From: Ophiosphaerella korrae
Taxonomy: Eukaryota > Ascomycota > Dothideomycetes > Pleosporales > Phaeosphaeriaceae
Reading direction: 5' to 3'
Length of the DNA stretch: 64,000 bases
NCBI GenBank assembly: GCA_028456385.1
Contig: JALNQF010000106.1
Coordinates: 62,001-126,000 of the forward strand
The position numbers were made by a program, and so were the translations under genes. A model generated the notes under the pieces. It did not search any database. It was not told the DNA's origin and worked only from the letters and a program-made list of their open reading frames with translations. Below, in pieces: positions 11,330-23,857 of this stretch (positions are counted from its first letter, which is position 1; each line of letters starts with the position of its first letter).

Positions 11330-12069
11330 TTATACTTGATACCGTAATAACTTAAGCATCATTTTCAATTTTAACCCAATTTCAACACGATCAGGGCACT
11401 CAATCGTAGGCCAGCACCTAGGCGGTACGGCTAGCCCAACACATCTCCCATGAAAACACTGGTATTTATTCGGAAGCAGCTCAGGTAGCAGCTCATTCCA
11501 AAGTTTCGCAGCATCGCAGATTTGTTCGAATTCCCTCCCTACTGTCGGCAACTTGACCGCGTTATCGAGGGAAAGAATGTGTGTGCCAAGCCCGCAAATT
11601 AGCTGTGCGATCCTAATAAAATCGATTATTTGGGTAAATATTGGTGCGCTGGTCGTTGAAGCGGGTAATCAGATCCAGAAATGGGTCGAGGAAGTTCTCA
11701 GATGCGATGGGCTTTTAAATCGGCAGTGGTGTGTATACGACCCTCGTCGATGGCGCAAAGGAAATTATCTACGTAGATAATGACACCCTAAAGGCGATAT
11801 AGAATGAGTTTGGCCTCGTCGTTGATTTTGTGACAGACGCTTAGAATTGAAAGATCAGGGATATGTACCCAAGACACCGCGTTCATCTCTTCGTCTGTAA
11901 TAATGTAAGAAATCTTGATGCGTAAATATTCGTAGACTATCAGGCGAATCTCCAGAGGAAGATCCATGAATCGAAAGACCTGTTGTGCATGAGGCATTTT
12001 GAAGAATGCCTTATTGAGAGTTAGCTGGTGCAAGTGTTGAGTCCCAAAATCGGAAGTCGACAGCAACAA
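11330..12069 (-). pseudogene. Decayed 2EXR-domain protein gene
   Basis: The N-terminal part (12069-11788) carries FRFMDLPLEIRLIVYEYL, the 2EXR motif, and LSILSVCHKINDEAKLILY, the expected second helix. A TAG stop follows directly. The same frame then continues as GVIIYVDNFLCAIDEGRI up to a second stop. Later blocks lie in shifted frames: PFLDLITRFNDQRTNIYPNN, then LICGLGTHILSLDNAVKLPT leading into EFEQICDAAKLWNELLPELL and the terminal stop at 11330. Blocks occur in plausible order across about 740 bp but need at least two stop read-throughs and two frame changes, so the gene looks dead. It is a third 2EXR-type locus within 4 kb. Confidence 0.65.
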
Positions 12070-15000
12070 TTAGGGTCTTTGGGAGAAGTTTTATAAGTGC
12101 GATGAGGTCATATTTATAGGCGAACCCACACTGTTGGTGAATAGTAATAGCTAAGCAGACGCAGAAGCCGAGCATTGTTAGTATAGCTCAAGCGCTATTA
12201 GCAAAGCGAAATAGTTGTATCTTAACAAACATAGAAACCCTGACTCGAGCGCTGTTGGTGAATAGTCATAGTCAATCTGCCAACGCAGCAGCCCACGTAA
12301 CGGATGTACTGCGGCCAACTAATGGTGATTACATCAACGGTCTTTCTAGTGAAAATTGCTTGCCAAATGCCGTCAGGTCAACTACTTTTTGTGCTCTACC
12401 TATCTGAGTGTAAACACGCATGCGTTAAGAGTCGCACCTCCCCTATCAAAGCCCGAAATACTTCCCTGCGGTAACAAAGTCCGTCTCACATCTGGAAATG
12501 AGCCCACAATGTACAACATCTATCCCCTCCACTCATCCCATCCCATCCTAACCCACAGCGCCACATTATGCACGCTCAACGCCCTCCCTCCCCTCCACAC
12601 ACTTCCCACCACCCATAATGTTCTATTATCCATCCACCGCAAATAATCGTAATTGCCCTTGGCGTAGGCGCCCAAGCCGTAATCTGGCGCATCATACTAT
12701 ATGCCCCTAATAGCGTCGAAGTAGAGAGGCCCCAGTTGTGTAATCTGGCTGTGAGCAAAGAGGGTAAAACGACAGGTAAGCACAAAGCTCATGGGCCTGC
12801 AAAGAAGGGCCGAAAAGAGGGTGGGTGGGATAGGAAGAAGCGTGTTGTGCGGCGAGATAAGTGAGTTTGTGTCGTTTTGGAGGTCGTGTATTGTGTGTCT
12901 AATTAGGAGGGAAAGGTGTTGATGAAATGATGCATGGTTGATCAGGTGGCGGTGTTGATGAAATGCAGTTAGATGGCATTAAAGAACAAGTAAAGAGTGT
13001 AATTTGGTGAAGTTCGCAGTCACAAACATGTCTTGAGTCGAGGCCTTCTATGCTGGTACATCAACCAAAGCATGTGATAATTTAGGCATTGGGAAATCGT
13101 CAAGCAACTCACACCAACTTGCAAGTGCGTTTAGACATGAAATAACCTTTAACTATTGGATTCTTACATTCTCCTCTCATCAATGCGCATGAGAACCGAA
13201 GAGCAGAGGTTCCAGTGTATTGGTGAACACAACTTACCAGGGTCCATTAGGGTCTTCTAAATGCGGCACACAAGGTGCGTGCCTGCCATGCCGAACCAGC
13301 TCATCTGTCTCATTCCGCGTTCCCAAGAGACGGTACTATCCGAGCACCATGCAGTAGTCGTATAGGACAGGCTATTATGATGCACGTACAGGGTAGGAAT
13401 GTGGTTGCAGCATGCCATGTCGCGGTGACCTGTTTTATCGATCAGGTGCACAGCGGATGAGTGACTGAGCCATGTTGTATGAGGCGACCAGTGTTTCTGT
13501 AGGCTAAAGCAATATCCAGGAATTGCGTCGCGATACCGACTAAGCGAATGGGTGCAACACGGAAGCTGCGGTGGTAGCGAGAAGAGGTGTGGTGGTGACA
13601 GGCGTGAGCGTGCAAGGACCCACATTCCTGGGCGATCGACGGGATCTGCCCTCGGTTTTGAGGAATGTGTTTGAGAAGCTTCGTGGAAAGGATGTTTGAT
13701 CTGGGCTCTCCTTGTTTCGTCACATGGGAGGGTTTCATCTGTGCACGAGCAGGCTCAGGGCAGGCTCAGGGCAGGCTCAATGTAGGAAAAGAGGGCCGTG
13801 ATAAAACTGGTTGGGTGGTGCCTATGCATAGCAGCAATGCGTGAGAATTGTGCAACCTGGGGAAGTCAGCAGGTTGTCTACGGAGCTCGGAGACCAGCCA
13901 AGTTACGACATCTTGTCGTGCATTATCTGGTCCGGACCAAGGGCGTGCAGTGTTTGCCGAAGGCCTAGACAACATAAGCCGAAGGAATGGGGGCGTCGAA
14001 TGAGAGCGAAAAGCAGCTGTCAGGTAAGAGCTGATGCAGTGGGGTCCGAATGCAGGCTCCCAGCGCCCTGGAGACGAGAACGGATCTTCATTCGTCTCCC
14101 TTGGGTAGGATTCTCGTATCCATGCTTATTGGTGGATGCTGTGCCGCTGCGCCCAGTCAGTGGAACGAGGCTTTTGGTGGGAAAATTGCAACTCTAAATA
14201 GTAATACGAATTGCAGCGTGTATTGGCGGCGGCGCGGTGTGGCTGCACAGCTATGGGGATGGTACACAGCAGTAAAAGCATGGGAGTCAGCAGCTGTGCC
14301 CTGGAAGCGTGTCTTGGGAGTTCCCCGCACAGTTTCGTCGATGCTGCAGCGATAGCTGGATCTGTTATGATCGCCGGCCAGCGTGCCTACGTGGTGAAGC
14401 ACCAGCACTGTGACAAGACGTGACAGGCCCACAAGAGTCGATTGGAGATCAATGAAACTAACAGACGCCTGTGTCGATCTAGTTTGCTAGGTTTCTGATC
14501 CTCTGGTTCGTCGTTGCTTTTTCCTGTGGATAAGTGGGCATCGCTTAAGGCTGACTATGCTGCTGTGCACTACGGGCGGCCAAATACGACCAGTCGCCCA
14601 GTGGTGCTGATTTGGCCAGCTTGAAGAAGTCGTCATGGCCGGTCCGATGATGATGGCCACGTAAACAATTGTGAGGCTGCGAGGGGTAATTACGTGGGTG
14701 GCGAAGTCATTGGTATTGTGAGGCGAGGAGGATTGGAATGGCAGGGGAGGGAGCCTGTCAGCGTCCAGGGAAGGAAAGAAGCTGTGGCAGGGTAGCACAA
14801 CGACATGGCTAGCAGCTGGAGCAAGCATGAGCATGAGCGTGAACATGGCAGTCGTGTCATCGTTCCTCAAGAGCTGTAATCAAGCAAGCGGCGCGCGTTT
14901 CTCTATACTTTACACAATTCGTCTCTATAATACAAATGCTGCCCGATCTCACCGCCCAATCATTAGTCATTGCCCTTGCCTGGTTGAACGTCGCCCAAGA

Positions 15001-15597
15001 TCGATCCCAACTGTTCGACACTGACAGCTGCTGCTGTATTTTGGGCTCTACGCCCAATTCTAGACGAAACGATCGACAGTTCCCACCAGGCCTCTTGGTG
15101 CGCTGTCAGCCCTCGACACCGGATGCTCGCCATGGGCAGGGGTGTTGTGGGAGGTTCCATCCGCATGGATCCATACCTCGGCTGCAAACTGCCCTTCGTC
15201 CAACTCATCTCTCCACTTATTATTGTATCCCAATGCGACAGACGACCAACGCCTGCGTCGGCCTATCCGTCCCAGTATTGCCGACGTGGGCTGGAAAAGC
15301 AATCATGACGCGCCTCATTTCAATATGCGGCCATTCCCCGATTTCCTGATCCAATGCCCCAGTCCAATACTCGACCCTGGGCCGGCACTTGCCTCTTATC
15401 ATGGCTCACAGTCAAAGTGGAGTCAGAGGGGATGGGGGCCACAGGAATGCCGTGTCGCAGTAAGGCCAAGTATAAAGTAAACAAAGTACTAACGCACTAA
15501 TATGCAAATGGTATACAGAAAGAAGCAAACTATGTGCGTGAGGGTCGTGCTGCTGCGGATGAGGTCCGTAGGTTCATCATGGTCAAATCAGGGCTGC
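12070..15597. other. Gene-poor region
   Basis: No family-like coding frame was found in these 3.5 kb on either strand. Present are a repeated ctgttggtgaatagt motif (about 12131 and 12250), a tandem repeat at 13749-13780, and scattered short frames with biased Arg/Ser/Cys content typical of chance translation. A small basic frame ending at 12864 is discussed among the rejected items. Confidence 0.45.
13749..13780. repeat. Short tandem repeat, about three 10-11 bp units
   Basis: The unit gcaggctcagg is repeated about three times in a row, with the last copy diverged. It looks like ordinary replication slippage. Confidence 0.6.
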
Positions 15598-16873
15598 TCA
15601 TCGTCGTCGTGATGTCGAGGCGGGTCGTTGTGCGGGGGGGCCCGCGCCTACCTCCTCGAGGAGATCCAGGCAGGAGGTCAACACTATGGGGGGGTCAGTG
15701 AGCTATAGTAGTGAGAGTGAATGAATGACGCTTACTCGCAATGATCTCCTCTTCCCAGACACCCATCTGATAGTCGACCAGGCCGTGCTTCTCCATGGAG
15801 TCGCAGTGCTTGACCATCTGCGAGCCCATGCGCTCGAGCTCATCATAGTCGATGAGCGTTCGTGGAGGGAGTGGCGGCTGGCCGGTACTGACCATTTCCT
15901 GCAGGAGCGACTTTTGCTTCTGCAGGGTGGCCAGCCAGCACGTGTTGAACTCCTCCCACAGCTTGAGGCGCTGCGTGTAGTGGTTCTCGTCGTCGCGCAC
16001 TAGGCCTGTAGTCAATTCAGCTGCTCGTCCGGCGTGTTAGTGGCAGGGGGACTCACCCAGTGTTTCTGCGTAGGACAGCACCCAGTTGGAGAGCATGATC
16101 AGGGGCGCGGCGGCCTCCTTGAGGCGGCCGTCGCGGACCTGCTCAAAGGTGCGCTTGAGCTCGGTCTGGTAGCGGTGGTAGAAGTCATCGAACTCGTTGC
16201 CAGACGGTTGCGGCTGCGGCTGCGGCTGCTGGTCGCCATAGGCAGCTTGGGCGTGCGAGTAGCCGGGCTGGGCTGTGGGCTGGTGGGGGTCAGGCATGCC
16301 GGCTTGGGTGTAGGCGGGGGCAAGAGAGTCGCGGCCTACTTGGGGCTGGGGCGGCGTATATCCCATGGAGGGGTACTGTGAAGGCACGCTCTGCGAGGCC
16401 AGCGCAGCGGCAGGCGCGCTCGTAGGACCGCTCTCGTAGTATGGCGTCTGTGCGACGCCAAAGCCGGTGCTTAGGACCTGTATGGCAGACTCCCTGTTTT
16501 GCTGGTACTGTTCCACAGGCTCGCTGTACATGACGCTCTGCCCATAGGGCGAGTACTGCTGCGGTGGTGCACGTTGCTGCGGTGACTGCTGCTGGCCCGC
16601 GCCGTAGTCCTGGCTCCCATACGAGACGGCCGCCGGCTGCATGGTCGACGCAAACTGCGACCCTTCGCCGTACGCGTAGCCGTAGCCCGACGAGCTGGCC
16701 CGCCCGCCCGATGAGCTGGCAGACGTCGCTGGCCCGCCCGCGGTCAAGGGTGTCTGCCTGCTGAACCGGTCGGCTGCGCTTCCCACGGGGTAGGAGCCTT
16801 GGGCAGGAAGGAGCGTGCCTTGCTGGCTCGCGTAACCTGAGGGGTTTTGCCGTGGCCGCCGCTCATTGTCCAT
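15598..16873 (-). CDS. Conserved fungal protein of unknown function, disordered N-terminus plus helical C-terminal domain
   Basis: Three exons: 16873-16057, 16005-15736 and 15683-15598, with 51- and 52-bp GT-AG introns, giving 390 residues. ATG 16873 (MDNERRPRQN) is preferred over an upstream in-frame ATG at 17005. Residues 1 to about 250 are low complexity, rich in Gln, Pro, Ser, Gly and Tyr. The remainder is helical and well ordered: EFDDFYHRYQTELKRTFEQV, LKEAAAPLIMLSNWVL, YTQRLKLWEEFNTCWLATLQ, GLVDYQMGVWEEEII, then CLDLLEEVG in exon 3. This C-terminal pattern resembles a conserved fungal family that I recognise but cannot name. Splicing joins ETLG to LVRDDEN and EEEIIA to MLTSCLDLLEE, which keeps the amphipathic pattern. 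Possible roles in a multiprotein assembly are guesswork. Confidence 0.8.
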
Positions 16874-19800
16874 CCCACCCAGCCGGCCTTTGACCTGCAA
16901 ACTGAAGGGCGGTTCGAGTGCCCGATAGCCCAAGGGCGAGACTGGCGGTGTCGCGTAGTTGGCCAGCTTGTTGGCTTGGAGGGCTGCGCTGGAGGGGCAG
17001 CGCAAGAGGGGTCCAAGTAAGAGCTATGATGGGGAGAAGAGATGCACACAAAGAAACCGGACGCTGATGAGCGGCGAATGGGAGTGGTGCGTGGCGAGTG
17101 GCGAGTGGGGAGTGTTGCGTGGTAGTGGTGAATGCTGAATGGGCGTGGTGAGTGCTTGTTGTTAAGGCTTCAAGTGGGCGAGCCAAATATCCACGGCCGA
17201 ATTGGATGTTGGCGAAGACGATGTCTTCAAGGGTGATATAAACACAGCCCTGGCTCGTCGACAGCACTGCCAATGGAGCCCAATCCTACAAAGAAAGATG
17301 GCGCAGAAGCTTCGTTGACAAGTCTACCTTGTCCAGGGTACCCTCGCTGTGCTGCAGCGGGGATGTCTGGCGATGGTGCAAAAAGAACCCGGAATGCCTC
17401 GTCCCGATATGGAAATGTTCGAGAAGCTGGTCGCGTGAATGTAGAAAATCACAGCAGCTCGCCGCTAGAGGGGTAAATGACAGGAAATGGTCTGGCAGTA
17501 GCAAGCGTCGAGATGGTTGACTGAAATGGTCGATGGTGGTGAGGCGAAACTTGTGCGTGAGATGTTTGAAGGATAAACCTTGCAACAAATCAGTATTCCA
17601 GCGAGTCGGACGAGGAGGAGTCCAAACTAAAAGATCGTCTCAAACAGCTTAACGTCTGCGTTCTGGTAGCTCAACGGCCCCAACGTACACTGGCCGTGAT
17701 CACGATACTCGCCTGGAATGCGCACTGGGCGACGAGGGCAAATGCAGGAGCGACGACGTGAAGCGTTCGGCCCGAGACAAGACGATAAGTGCGACAAATG
17801 CAAAATTGGTAAGCCTACGCGCTGGGCCTACTAGACGAGACGAGGAAAGCCAGGCTTTAAGGGAGTATCCAAGAGAACGAGCCCGTGCAGAGACCGTCAC
17901 CACCGCCTCAAGCGGACCAAGTGCTCGCCGTCGCCCTGTGGCTGCCAGGGCTGGCTTCCGATAGACAGCCAGGACGAGTCGAGTGGGTGGGGGACGCGCG
18001 ACTGAACTGGGGCAGCTGTAAGGACGGGCTGAAGTAAGGGCGCAGAGAAAGGCTACATTGGGAGAGCATCAGGCCGTGTGTGGGAAGCAAAAGGAACTCG
18101 CCAACGCGCCACGCCCGGCGAGTAGTCTGTAAATACCTGAACTGGGGGGTTTGGGAGTCAGGTCTAAGCTGGGTACCTGGGGAGTGGGTGTGGCTGCACG
18201 CCAGGTGGGTTGGGAGCTGACGAGTGAGAGCCTCTCAATGGGTTTTGTGATGACAGTGCCCTGCGAAGTCTCCGATTTCGAAAAAGACCATAGCGGGGCT
18301 AAACATGCCTGTACGCCATAGTAAAAGATCGGCCTTGTGGATCTGCGGGCTGGGCAGCCATTTCTGCAGGGCATGGCTGTGTATGTCTGATGAGTGGTGG
18401 TCAGATGGGACCTGGCTCTTGTTTGCAAGGCTCGCATGGGCAGCAGCGCGTCAATGCCACCACAGCACCGTCTCTCTCTTCTGCCCTCTGCTCTTCTCTC
18501 CTATACTCAACATGCATGCAGTAATTGGGCCATTCCGCCCTGCGCCGGCTCCACAGCGGTCAAATATGGCGTTGCGGCAAGCCCCAGAGGAGATACATGT
18601 CCTCTCCCCCCCGGCTGGCGCTGACAGCGAGTACATGTCACCGTACGGTACTATTACTGATTTCTGAGTCTAGGTCCATCAGCAGCGGCATTGTTAGCAG
18701 CGGGGGTCCTTGTTCGTCGCGAACATGTTTCATGCACCACGTTTTCGGCTCTCGGACGGACGTGGCTGATTCGTTTACCTACCTGCTGCCAAATCATCAA
18801 ACAACCATCGAACTGGCGTCGCTTCATCGCGTGCCTGTCCTTGAAAGCATCCGACCGTGTGTTGGTCAGGTGCTGGTCACCATGTGAGCGCTCAGGGGGC
18901 AATTTCGGTATCGACAACTCGATCAGGACTCTCATCTCTGGATGCAAGATCCCGCGAAGTGGCAGGGGTACATCGCGCAAGGACGATCGCACTCCACCCA
19001 CAGCCTCACTTGTCGATCCCGCGCGCCAGCCATCCTTCCCCTCTGGTAGATTTACACTACTGCGTGACCTGACGCAATTTCTACATGGCTAGTCGCCCCC
19101 AAGCCTTTTGTGCCCATACTATGCAATTCCAGTTCCCCCATTGTCCAATCTAAGCAGCAGGAACAGTTTGCATGGCAACAGAGCGGAGCACCCTGCCGAC
19201 GCTCTTCACTGGCTCTTCAGGAGCCCACTGAGAGTTTCGTCATTACTATTCGGTGTCCAAGCGCATCCCTAGATGATACGCTCAATGACTATTGGAGAGA
19301 TTAACAAAGTTGCGCCCACGTTTCTCTCACAGATAGTAATTACGCATTCACGTGGCCTTGCCAGGATACGTCCCTACACTACCCGAGAAATCAAATTACA
19401 GCTCTTTGAACAAGGACGTATTAAGGCGCGCTGTGCCGCCTGTGCTGGCTGTGCGTAGACAGGCAGGCCTGCTTCCGCTTCATGAAACCGGCGCTGTTCG
19501 AACAGCCCACTTTTTGCACACTTGCAAACGACAGAGTGCGTCATTCGATTTAACACGACGATCATCAAGTGGCCCATGCATCCATACCACCACATGCTGC
19601 GAAATGAGAAAGGGTCACGGCGAACACGCTTCGAGAAGGTTTCGCTTTGTTCCAACACAGCATCTCTAGCGGTTCTGCCGCCACCGCTAATGGCCAATGT
19701 ACCATTTTGGGTTGCTTCCACGACTCGCGCATGTCGTGTTTGGCATGCGAGATGGTACGGTACAGCTACCGCCCCGATGCAAGGGGCCTCATCGGACAAG

Positions 19801-20938
19801 AACCTGGTCATTATGTCACGATGTTCGATTTTGCGTCTTTTTTCTTTGGAGCAGAGTTACATTTTTTGTCTTCACAACCCTGCTCTTCTCGCTTCCGCCT
19901 TTAGCCGTCAAGGCCGACGTGCATTAGATGCCGACATCACTGCCGCTATTACTGTACGAGGTTGGTCGGCGCATTGAAGCGAGACGTTGAGGAGTACAGA
20001 ACGCAGAAGCGACAGGGCAAGGAACGCGATTGGCCTGTCTCGGGAAGACATTCAAGCGTCGAGCCAGGATCCCAGACCTCATGTGATGGGGTTGTACCTA
20101 GCAGCTTGGTGGATATGATACCAATGTTCGAAATTAGCCCTCTCAAAACCCACCGGGCAATGCCCGAACAATTAGCTTTGATTGAAGCAGCAAAGTACCA
20201 TACTGACATCAGCATAGACGTGGAGAGCGCGCGTCGCATTCTGATATACCGGCGCAAGGATCAAAGTGAAACTAACAGTTATTTAGCGAATAGCAGGATC
20301 AATACTCAAATCCAACCTCAGCAGCAAGGTCAAGGATTCCTTGTGTTTGATGATGCTTACTTCTGTCATGCAATCACCATCCTTTCCCTCCGCTTGCTTT
20401 AACCTGCATACGGAACAATTTGTAACCCTTTCCTGTTGTCGTGCTGAACTAAAATCGACAAAACTGCCCAGCCTGCGGAACGATAGAGTACATTGTGACT
20501 AAATGTCCACCTGCAGGATCGTGTTCAATGCCCTGTCAGACATGATACAATCCCGCATCCGGGGCATTGAGGCACAGCTCAGCTGGCTCACCACCACCAA
20601 GCATACTCTCATTCGAACAAGTCACCATTATAGGTACTCTCGAACCTCTGGTTCAACATGATTAACTCTTAGTTCGAGTCATCAGCAACTTGTCAGTTAT
20701 TGATCTACAATACGCAGTGCGATGGTACATAGCGGTTGGGCAGAAGTACGGATGACACCATATGGGGCCACTACGCGTTGTGGGTCACAATCTGCTGTGG
20801 CACAGTATTCGCGCGTAAAGCTGTGTGGACTTGTGTGAATTCAATGCAGCTGGTTATGGTTCAGGGACGTTAGATTTGAGTACGCTAATAGTCGCACAAG
20901 AAAGGAACGATGAAAGCTAGTATACATGAGGTGAAACC
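16874..20938. other. Gene-poor region of 4 kb
   Basis: No recognisable gene on either strand. The first part (about 17065-17165) is a G/T-rich run made of gagtggtg/gcgagtgg-like units, upstream of the conserved gene at 15.6-16.9 kb and possibly part of its promoter. The remaining short frames have no family character and no credible splice partners. Long UTRs or noncoding transcripts cannot be excluded. Confidence 0.45.
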
Positions 20939-22082
20939 TCAACGCTTGACCCACGTGGGCATCTTACGTGCCTTAACGTGACCTGCCTTCTTCCGTTCTA
21001 CCTTTCTAGGATCGCGAGTCACACAGCCTGCTGTAGAGCAGTTAGCACCTGGTTTCGAATATGCAAAATAAAGTTGTTTGAAGACTATGCGAATAGATGG
21101 AACTAATGCAGCAGAGATGAACAGAACGACGGAAGTAGCAACTAGTAGTGTGAAGGGCGGAAGAGAGGGAAGGTATCCACTTACCACGTCGCAAGGCAGG
21201 TTTCAGTGCTGGCTCATGGACCAGCAATGCCTTTGCTACTGCCAAAGTTAAAGCCTCTGCCTGTCCTGTCATCCCACCACCTTGCACCAAACCAAATAGA
21301 TTGTATTTGTCTAGGCGATGGGTGGCTTTCAACGCCCATACAGCGCTCTCTCGATGGTGTAACCGACCAAAGAATTGTGTTAGCGACTTGCCGTTGATCA
21401 GTGCCTCGCCCTCGCCCTCCACGAGCCAAGCAACAGCCGACGAAGTCTTCCTGCGCCCAACACCTTTGGCCCGACCTAGCTCATCGATGACTCCAGGTTT
21501 TGGTTTGATGTCGCCGGGCTGACTGGCCTTTTTATACCGCAGCATTACCTGCAAAACCTCGTCAGGCATCAATGACGGATGAATGCAATTCAGCCTCCGC
21601 AGTATGTGCAGCATCTTATGGTAGCGCTGTGTCTTTACAGGCTCGTTCGTCATGATACGGTACTGGTCGATGGTCTTCCATGCCACCTTGGGGGCTTCGG
21701 CATTTGGTATTGTAGGTAGAGTCGCGACCTTCCGGAGGAGCGCAGAGAGAGAGAGAAAGTCGTCGGTGAAGGTAGGCTTCGCGCTGAAGTAGGACGGCGA
21801 TGCGGGCACGATACGCAGTGTCCGCAGTAAACTTTGACTACCTTTCTTTCCCGACCCTCCATCTTCGTCGCCAAAGTTAATTGGCGGTGCTGCTGTGAAG
21901 GGCTCTTGGCTCTCTTCAACTACTTCTGCGTGTCGTGCTGTCGTAGTTGAGATGCATCGTGATACCCGTAGTTGGACGCTTTTCTGTGCTCTTTGAACCG
22001 TCCTGTTGCATTGGGCCCTTTGCCGGCTTCCCAGAGCCTCAACTGTCTTCCACAAGCTCCAACAAAGCTCTCTATTCGCCAT
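20939..22082 (-). CDS. MRPS9: Mitochondrial small-subunit ribosomal protein uS9m
   Basis: Two exons, 22082-21185 and 21030-20939, with a 154-bp GT-AG intron; 329 residues. The N-terminus is rich in Arg, Ser and Thr with RCISTTTARHAEV, a likely mitochondrial presequence. A mitochondrial-specific domain follows. The S9 core occupies about residues 210-329: GRAKGVGRRKTSSAVAWLVE, then LFGLVQGGGMTGQAEALTLA, then ALKPALRR joined across the intron to AGCVTRDPRKVERKKAGH and the basic tail KARKMPTWVKR. That tail is the conserved S9 end that reaches the ribosomal P site. Choosing the AG at 21031-21032 restores the Ala-Gly of the family, where the next AG would drop the Ala. It is divergent from the eEF1B-gamma gene. 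Confidence 0.95.
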
Positions 22083-22328
22083 GCCGCACCCCTGAATAAA
22101 CGTCCTATGCTGGTGCGGTGTGCGAATGCGCGTGTTGTCTTATCAACTGCAATGCAGACCTGCGCGGGTTCGAGAAAAAAAATGCCAAGCCGGCGAAACT
22201 AATTTGCGCAGCACAAAACCTTCATTGGATGTTGCCTCACCCCCACTTCAACCCAAACAGCTTTTCTCTCCCACAAACTCCCGCAAACACTTTGATTGTG
22301 CACCTCAACCACGGTTTAGAACGCAATC
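22083..22328. promoter_or_regulatory. Compact bidirectional promoter between MRPS9 and eEF1B-gamma genes
   Basis: Only 246 bp separate two opposed start codons of translation-related genes. The part next to the eEF1B-gamma start is C/T-rich with CAA tracts (cttttctctcccacaaactc), as is common upstream of highly expressed fungal genes. No specific factor site is assigned. Confidence 0.6.
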
Positions 22329-23857
22329 ATGTCTTTCGGAAAGCTCTACAGCTACTCGGTATGTTCAACACAAAATAGCGTCCCGCTATATTCGGAGGAC
22401 CATTCCTGACGGCAAATCATAGGGTAACCCGCGCACCACGGCACTCCTCGCGGTCGCAAAGGAGAATGGCCTTGAGATTGAGTTTGTCAACACCGAGCCT
22501 GCCAAGGGCGTCTCTGCCGACTACTTGAAGCTCAACAAGCTCGGCAAGGTTCCCACCTTTGAGGGCGCTGACGGCTTCGTTCTTTCCGAGAGCATCGCCA
22601 TCGCTGTCTACTGTACGTACCCCGCCTTTCTTTCGTGTTTGTGAACTATGTAATGGGATGAGGCATATTATCATTCAGTTATCCCTGTCTGAAAACTATT
22701 GTTGAGAATCTTAACTCTGATTTACTATTATACCCATTCTTTTGGTTACCTGGGGTTTTTGTTGTGACTCACTGACATACTCCTCCAGTGGCCTCGCAAA
22801 ACGAGAAGACCAGCCTCCTTGGAAAGACCAAGCAGGACTACGCCACCATCCTACGATGGATGTCATTCGCCAACACCGAGGTGCTCTCCCCCCTGGGTGG
22901 CTGGTTCCGCCCTATCATCGGCCGCGACCCCTACAACAAGAAGAACATTGATGACTCACAGAAGGCCGCTCTCAAGGCTGTCCACGTCATTGAAGAACAC
23001 TTGCTTACCCACACATACCTCGTCGGTGAGCGTTTGACTCTCGCCGACCTGTTCGCCACCAGCATCATTGCTCGTGGCTTCCAGTACTTCTTCGACAAGC
23101 AGTGGCGCGACTCAAATCCTAACATTACTCGATGGTACGAGACCGTATACAACCAGCCAAGCTACACCGCTGTCGCTGGTAAGCTCGAGTTCATCACCGA
23201 GGCGTTGAAGAACGTCCCACCAAAGAAGGAGGAGAAGAAGAAGGAGCCCAAGGCTGCTGCACCCAAGCCCAAGAAGGAGGAGCCTGAGGAGGAAGAGGAG
23301 GAGGCCCCACCCGCCCCCAAACCCAAGCACCCTCTTGAGGCTCTGCCACGGGCCACTTTCGTTCTCGACGACTGGAAGCGTACATACTCGAACGAGGAGA
23401 CTCGCGAGAAAGCCCTTCCATGGTTCTGGGAGAATGCCAACTTTGAGGAGTACTCTCTGTGGCAGGTTGACTACAAGTACAATGATGAGCTAACTATCAC
23501 CTTCATGTCCGCCAACTTAATTGGTAAGTATCATGGCACTCGTGGTTTGTTCGCATGCTGATCAGTACAGGTGGATTCTTTGCCCGTCTCGAGGCCAGCC
23601 GCAAGTATCTCTTCGGTGCCGTCGCCGTGTTCGGCGAGTCCAACGCCTCAGTCATCAAGGGTGCATTCCTTGTCCGCGGTCAAGAGGCTCTCCCCGCTTT
23701 CGATGTCGCTCCCGACTACGAGAGCTACGAGTTCACCAAGCTCGACCCTACCAACCCTGAGCACAAGGAGTTCGTCAACGACCAGTGGGCGTGTGACAAG
23801 CCCATCATCGTTGATGGCAAGACACTCGAGTGGGCCGACGGTAAGGTTTTCAAGTAG
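22329..23857 (+). CDS. TEF4: Elongation factor 1B gamma (eEF1B-gamma)
   Basis: Four exons: 22329-22358, 22423-22612, 22789-23523 and 23571-23857, giving 413 residues. The first exon codes for only ten residues (MSFGKLYSYS). Residues 1 to about 210 form a glutathione-S-transferase-like fold (thioredoxin-like part with KVPTFEGADGFVLSES, then the helical part with YLVGERLTLADLF). A Lys/Glu/Pro-rich linker follows (about 215-255). The C-terminal EF1G domain includes FVLDDWKRTYSNEETR and FWENANFEEYSLWQVDYKYN and ends ADGKVFK. The protein is the structural subunit of the eEF1B complex that reloads eEF1A with GTP. Intron phases close exactly, including AVY/LASQNEK and NLI/GGFFARLE. Confidence 0.96.

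Noticed and set aside
12619..12864. Small plus-strand frame with a hydrophobic helix (IIVIALGVGAQAVIW) and a strongly basic tail
   Set aside because: It looks protein-like, but an in-frame TAA sits directly before it, no ATG is available, and I found no usable splice acceptor to bring in a first exon.
16034..16764. Plus-strand frames opposite the conserved gene (Leu/Val/Arg-rich)
   Set aside because: Shadow frames of the Q/P-rich minus-strand exon; the minus strand splices into a coherent protein.
17640..17720. Sequence resembling a tRNA D-arm (tggtagctcaacgg)
   Set aside because: No matching acceptor stem, anticodon stem or T-arm (GGTTCGAATC-like) at the right spacing.
23112..23440. Minus-strand Leu/Ser-rich frames inside the eEF1B-gamma gene
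   Set aside because: Antisense of the Lys/Glu/Pro linker; composition is a by-product.
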